9,374 nt of DNA from an uncultured Eubacteriales bacterium (GTDB lineage: Bacteria; Bacillota; Clostridia; Peptostreptococcales; Anaerovoracaceae), in the NCBI GenBank assembly GCA_900542245.1, contig UQMQ01000095.1:1-9374 (forward strand). Reading direction: 5' to 3'. Of this stretch, positions 6,435 to 9,374 are shown piece after piece. The position numbers and the translations under genes were made by a program. The notes under the pieces were generated by a model. That model was not told where the DNA came from. It saw only the letters and a list, made by a program, of their open reading frames with translations, and searched no databases. The first letter of the stretch is position 1. Each line of letters opens with the position of its first letter.

Positions 6435-7757
6435 CTAGAATGCCACCTTCATGAACAGCGCCACCAGACACAGAATCAGCGCCGCAGGCACATAGAGATA
6501 ACGACCGACCGCATACCAGAACCTGCTCTTCGTACCGACTGCGTCCATCAGCACATCCTTCTTCATGACATAGAACCACGAGATCGCGCCGAAGGTCGCG
6601 CCGATCGGAATGATGTAGATGGATACCCAGTCCATCCAGGTGCCCCATTTCGGGATCGCTTCCATGCCGATACCGAAGCCCAGACAGAGCACGCACAGCA
6701 GCAGCAGCACCGTCCAGCGGCTCAGCTTCGGGAACTTGTGCAGCAGCGACTCCGCCACCGCCTCAAACATGTTCTGCAGCGAGCTGACACCCGCAAAGAT
6801 CATCGCCGCATAGAGAATGATTGCGAACAGCTGTCCCATCGGTACATCCTGCAGGATTGCAGGCAAGGTCACGAACAACAGGCCCGGACCTGCGCCGACA
6901 TCCGTACCGTAAGCAAAGCAGGCCGGAATGATGACCAGCGCCGCTACGACCGCCGCGATCGTATCAAAGAGCGCCGTATGCCGGGCTACGCCGATGACGT
7001 TCTCCTCCTTCGAGAGATATGCACCGTAGACGATCATCCCGCTGCCCGTCACCGAAAGCGAGAAAAACGCCTGTCCCATCGCCCAGATCCAGGTCATCGG
7101 GTCGATCAGCTCCTCCCACTTCGGCGTGAGGATAAATTTGTAGCCCTCCCACGCGCCCGGCATCAGCGCCACACGCACTGCCAAAATCACGAAGATGATG
7201 AAAAACAGCGGCATCATGAGCTTATTCGTCTTTTCGATGCTGTGCGCCCCGAGGAGCAGGGTCAGCAGCGTGCCGACCACGACGATGATATGATAAGGAA
7301 TGACCGAATACGAAGTCATCGAGAACCCTTCAAACCACACCGCGGTGTCCACCGTCATCAGATCGCCGAACAGCGAATCCACAAAGGCCTTCAAGATATA
7401 TGCGATGATGATCGCGTAGCCGATCGCAATGCACAAAGACCCCGCCAGCGGCAGCCACGCAAGCACGCCGCCGACCTTGCCGGCTTTCTCACTGCGCGTC
7501 GCCCAGGCGTACTGATAAGCACCCAGCGTACCGGTCCCCGCACGCCGCCCGATGGCGAATTCCGACGGCAGCCCGACATAACTGAATACGATGACAAAAA
7601 ATAAATACACGAACAGGAACGCGCCGCCGCCGTTACTCCCCAGCTTGTTCGGGAATCCCCATACGTTCGCCATTCCGACAGCAGATCCGACAGAGGCAAG
7701 AATAAATCCCCATTTGCTTCCAAAGTTCTTGGATCTGTCTGCATGTTGCTTACTCAT
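6435..7757 (-). CDS. Sodium-dependent transporter of the NSS/SNF family (LeuT fold), probably amino-acid uptake
   Basis: This 440-aa integral membrane protein has about 11 hydrophobic segments, the shorter form common in bacteria (for example Tyt1) rather than 12. TM1 carries the broken-helix motif GSAVGMANVWGFP (24-36), matching LeuT's GNAVGLGNFLRFP, which lines the substrate and Na+ sites. TM6 has MGQAFFSLSVTGSGM (227-241), the other unwound helix. TM8 has AGVSS (322-326), whose two Ser fit the Na2 site. Asp265 in TM7 may replace chloride, as acidic residues there do in chloride-independent bacterial members. Family members bring in amino acids or related compounds with Na+; the exact substrate is not readable. 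The ATG follows an AGGAGAGGTG Shine-Dalgarno region. It has its own promoter and terminator, so it is a single-gene unit. Confidence 0.95.
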   Translation of the reverse strand: MSKQHADRSKNFGSKWGFILASVGSAVGMANVWGFPNKLGSNGGGAFLFVYLFFVIVFSYVGLPSEFAIGRRAGTGTLGAYQYAWATRSEKAGKVGGVLAWLPLAGSLCIAIGYAIIIAYILKAFVDSLFGDLMTVDTAVWFEGFSMTSYSVIPYHIIVVVGTLLTLLLGAHSIEKTNKLMMPLFFIIFVILAVRVALMPGAWEGYKFILTPKWEELIDPMTWIWAMGQAFFSLSVTGSGMIVYGAYLSKEENVIGVARHTALFDTIAAVVAALVIIPACFAYGTDVGAGPGLLFVTLPAILQDVPMGQLFAIILYAAMIFAGVSSLQNMFEAVAESLLHKFPKLSRWTVLLLLCVLCLGFGIGMEAIPKWGTWMDWVSIYIIPIGATFGAISWFYVMKKDVLMDAVGTKSRFWYAVGRYLYVPAALILCLVALFMKVAF

Positions 7758-7837
7758 ATAACACCTCTCCTATGTTTCTTTTCCTATGTTTTTTCTGCTG
7801 CTGATGTTCTTCTTTGCCGCAAACACAGGCAAGCACT

Positions 7838-7866
7838 ATTTTAACATAGTTTCGGGGAGATTTCCA
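7838..7866 (-). promoter_or_regulatory. Promoter of the sodium symporter gene
   Basis: On the minus strand, TGGAAA (7861-7866) is followed after 17 bases by TAAAAT (7838-7843), with TGT directly before it as an extended -10. The leader of about 75 bases contains a ten-base direct repeat, AAACATAGGA, four bases apart; its second copy overlaps the ribosome binding site. No riboswitch fold is evident. Confidence 0.55.
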
Positions 7867-7955
7867 TCGAAGAATTTCGTTTTCGCATGCAATTTTCAGA
7901 ATTTTCTGCTATTTTACCCTGTCTGCGAACCTACAGGCTGCAGGCGGAAGAAAAT

Positions 7956-8168
7956 CTATGCGTCCGGTGTTTTCTCCAGGCAGACGCGTTTGATGCCCGG
8001 CATACTGTTGAAATTGCAGTCTACAATGCCTGTCTCGCGATAGCCAAGCTGGGCGTACAGCCTGCGTGCCGCCTGATTCTTTACGTTGGTGTCCATGCGC
8101 TTTTGATGTGCTCGCTGCCTGCTGACACAAAGCTGCATGCACAAGGACTGTTTTTTGCACCCTCGCAC
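7956..8168 (-). pseudogene. C-terminal remnant of a GNAT acetyltransferase
   Basis: The clear part, about 45 residues, reads MDTNVKNQAARRLYAQLGY and then RETGIVDCNFNSMPGIKRVC, followed by LEKTPDA and a stop. This matches the end of GNAT N-acetyltransferases: the DTN-x-x-N element, the R-x-LYx-x-LGY helix that contacts acetyl-CoA, and a last strand ending LEK. The rest of the fold, including the acetyl-CoA-binding R/Q-x-x-G-x-G/A loop, is missing. In another frame just upstream the DNA encodes AGSEHIKS, which would fit directly before RMDTN, so a small deletion near 8100 broke the frame. Upstream the frame runs into the preceding gene, whose stop is at 8187. No start with a good ribosome site exists. 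It is almost certainly non-functional. Confidence 0.68.
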
Positions 8169-8186
8169 ATGCAGCTCTCACTGATC

Positions 8187-9131
8187 TTATTCCGGTTTCG
8201 GGGCTGTACACAGCAGGATTTCCCCAGCTGCCGCAGAGTCTTTATAAGCCCGCCTTGCCTTCGCGCGTTTATATTTCAGCATCTCGCGGGAGTTTTCCGC
8301 CTGCTCAACCGTTTCGTCCGGCTTGATGTCGGTCAGCACCTTCGGATCGATGTGCCCCTTGGTCGCCTCTGTCGGCAGATAGTCCTCGGCAGACGCGCCG
8401 AGCTGTTCGTTCCACGCGTCATCCGCTGCCTCTGCCGACTGCTTGATGTCGCCCGTCTTTGGAGCTCTGTTCTTGTATATTTCGTCCAAAAGCCCCTGCG
8501 ACATCTCGCGCCGCCGCCGTTCCTGCGCCTGTTCCACGCGCTTTTCTGCGATTGCTTTCTCTCGCTCGGTCGGCAGACTGTGATAGGCGCCGCTCCGGAC
8601 AAACCGATTCGTTGCGTCCTGCATGCCCTTGAGCTTATACAATTCTCCCTGCGCAAGCGCCATCTTCTGCTCGCTTGAAGCGCCGGCGCTGTGCTGTCCC
8701 GCATTGACCGCGCTTAACGAACTCGCTGTATGCGACAGCTTGAGCCGCTGCACCTCCTCCTTGGTCCGGCAGCGTTTCAACTCGCGCTCGTAGACCTTTT
8801 TCTCCAGGTCAGCTGCCTCAAGACGCGCGTACAGTACCGGATTCTTTGTCTTGAGATACTCCCGCTCTGCTCTGCTCAACGTCGTGCCGCTGTATACCTT
8901 GCTCTGGATACCCGCCAACTTGTGGTCGGTGCTCTCCTCCATGCGCTTCATCGTCTCGATCGCGGATTTCATCTCATCCTGCCGCTGTTTGATCCACTCG
9001 TCAAGCTTTGACTGCTTCTTGGCCGGATCAGTCGAAACAGCCGGACCCTCTTCCTGCTGTTTCTCCGCCTGATATTTGGAATCTAAAGTTTTGACATAGC
9101 TCTGAACCGAGCTGATCGACCTGAAATCCAT
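8187..9131 (-). CDS. Unrecognised 314-aa charged helical protein under a sigma-D-type promoter
   Basis: The protein is rich in Lys, Glu, Arg, Gln and Ala, with no signal peptide or membrane segment, so it is probably cytoplasmic. Heptad-like helices are likely at about 38-66, 86-132 (SRAEREYLKTKNPVLYARLE onward) and 187-221 (REKAIAEKRVEQAQERRRRE). The pattern YLKxxNPxLY followed by RCRTKEEVQRLKLSHTASSL recalls uncharacterised proteins of Clostridia, from memory only. The C-terminal third has acidic, low-complexity parts and a basic patch (KYKRAKARRAYK, 286-297). Only two Cys are present (121 and 308). The ATG is backed by AAAGGGG seven bases upstream. A near-consensus sigma-28 promoter 59 bases before the start suggests co-expression with flagellar or chemotaxis genes. 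No terminator is visible between it and the GNAT remnant. Biochemical function is unknown. Confidence 0.85.
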   Translation of the reverse strand: MDFRSISSVQSYVKTLDSKYQAEKQQEEGPAVSTDPAKKQSKLDEWIKQRQDEMKSAIETMKRMEESTDHKLAGIQSKVYSGTTLSRAEREYLKTKNPVLYARLEAADLEKKVYERELKRCRTKEEVQRLKLSHTASSLSAVNAGQHSAGASSEQKMALAQGELYKLKGMQDATNRFVRSGAYHSLPTEREKAIAEKRVEQAQERRRREMSQGLLDEIYKNRAPKTGDIKQSAEAADDAWNEQLGASAEDYLPTEATKGHIDPKVLTDIKPDETVEQAENSREMLKYKRAKARRAYKDSAAAGEILLCTAPKPE

Positions 9132-9189
9132 AGCGCCGCCCCTTTCCTGCCATTGACCACCTACCTCGCCGTTTAGGCTGTTAATCTAT

Positions 9190-9216
9190 ATATCGGCAGT
9201 TTCGCCCAAAACCTTA
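9190..9216 (-). promoter_or_regulatory. Sigma-28/sigma-D (flagellar) type promoter
   Basis: On the minus strand the site reads TAAGGTTT (9209-9216), 11 bases, GCCGATAT (9190-9197). The FliA consensus is TAAAGTTT-N11-GCCGATAA and the Bacillus sigma-D consensus is TAAA-N15-GCCGATAT. It therefore matches 14 of 16 FliA positions with exact spacing, and the whole sigma-D -10. Transcription should start about 50 bases before the ATG of the 314-aa protein. Confidence 0.72.
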
Positions 9217-9348
9217 GCCCCACGCACAAGGAAGTTTCACGCCTGCGTCCGCCAAAACCGCACCAAAGGTATCGCACATGAAGTCGATGTTCACGATTTG
9301 CTTCTTTGCATTTTTGTACGAAAGTGCGCATAACGAAATCAGGGATTT
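9214..9348 (-). other. Possible 3' end or remnant of a coding frame at the right edge
   Basis: Between an in-frame TAG (9349-9351) and a TAA (9214-9216) the minus strand is open for 44 codons. It ends in a protein-like stretch (IVNIDFMCDTFGAVLADAG, then VKLPCAWG). No ribosome site or ATG precedes it. In the frame next to it, the DNA from the window edge reads VPIEIPDFVMRTFVQKCKEA before turning Arg/Trp-rich. A gene broken by a frameshift near 9290, ending at the TAA inside the -35 box of the flagellar promoter, would explain both. The product is not recognised and the call is weak. Confidence 0.22.
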
Positions 9349-9374
9349 CTATGGGCACATGACGCGCACCCATG

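Noticed and set aside
6033..7604. Plus-strand open frame of 523 codons
   Set aside because: It is antisense to the clear NSS transporter and has the same Arg/His-rich composition; it is not a real gene.
7887..8678. Plus-strand open frame of 263 codons
   Set aside because: It overlaps the GNAT remnant and the 314-aa gene in antisense, has no ribosome site, and is Leu/Arg/Cys-rich without motifs.

Overview
All convincing genes in this window lie on the minus strand and read from right to left. The coding DNA is fairly GC-rich. The Shine-Dalgarno sites are strong (AAGGAG, AAAGGGG), genes are tightly packed with short overlaps, and intrinsic terminators are present. The protein families (LmrCD/EfrAB-type ABC exporter pair with a MarR regulator, NSS-family sodium symporter) point to a Bacillota genome, probably a gut-type Clostridia or Negativicutes. 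A near-consensus sigma-D/sigma-28 promoter at the right end suggests a flagellated organism. This placement is inference; no marker gene is present.

Right end (about 7.9-9.37 kb): a flagellar-type promoter (9190-9216) precedes an unrecognised 314-aa, charged, helix-rich cytoplasmic protein (8187-9131). Just after it is the frameshifted C-terminal remnant of a GNAT acetyltransferase (7956-8168). A possible 3' end or remnant of another gene touches the right edge.

Middle (6.3-7.9 kb): a single-gene unit with an extended -10 promoter, an NSS/SNF sodium-dependent amino-acid-type transporter (6435-7757) and an intrinsic terminator (about 6309-6356).

Main operon (1.29-6.21 kb): a MarR regulator, then two ABC half-transporters. 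Each of the two junctions is an 8-base ATG/TAA overlap. The two nucleotide-binding domains have complementary defects, so they should form a heterodimer with one consensus and one degenerate ATP site, as in TM287/288, BmrCD and LmrCD. The first half-transporter carries a segment of about 195 residues between its first two membrane helices, predicted to be outside the cell. A palindrome over the -10 box of the operon promoter is a good candidate MarR operator, giving a self-regulated drug or toxicant efflux operon.

Left part (0.35-1.29 kb): a second small unit with its own promoter encodes a 63-aa two-helix membrane protein and a TetR/AcrR regulator. The tetR end runs into a tandem repeat of about 36 bp (two exact 24-bp cores and one degenerate copy), followed by a very strong hairpin terminator. 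The last 230 bases are AT-rich, unlike the rest, and hold the possible start of a further leftward gene cut by the window edge.

The window is mostly ordinary chromosomal content. The most unusual items are the sigma-D-linked unknown protein, the large extracytoplasmic insert in the exporter, the tandem repeats and the operator of the MarR-exporter operon.
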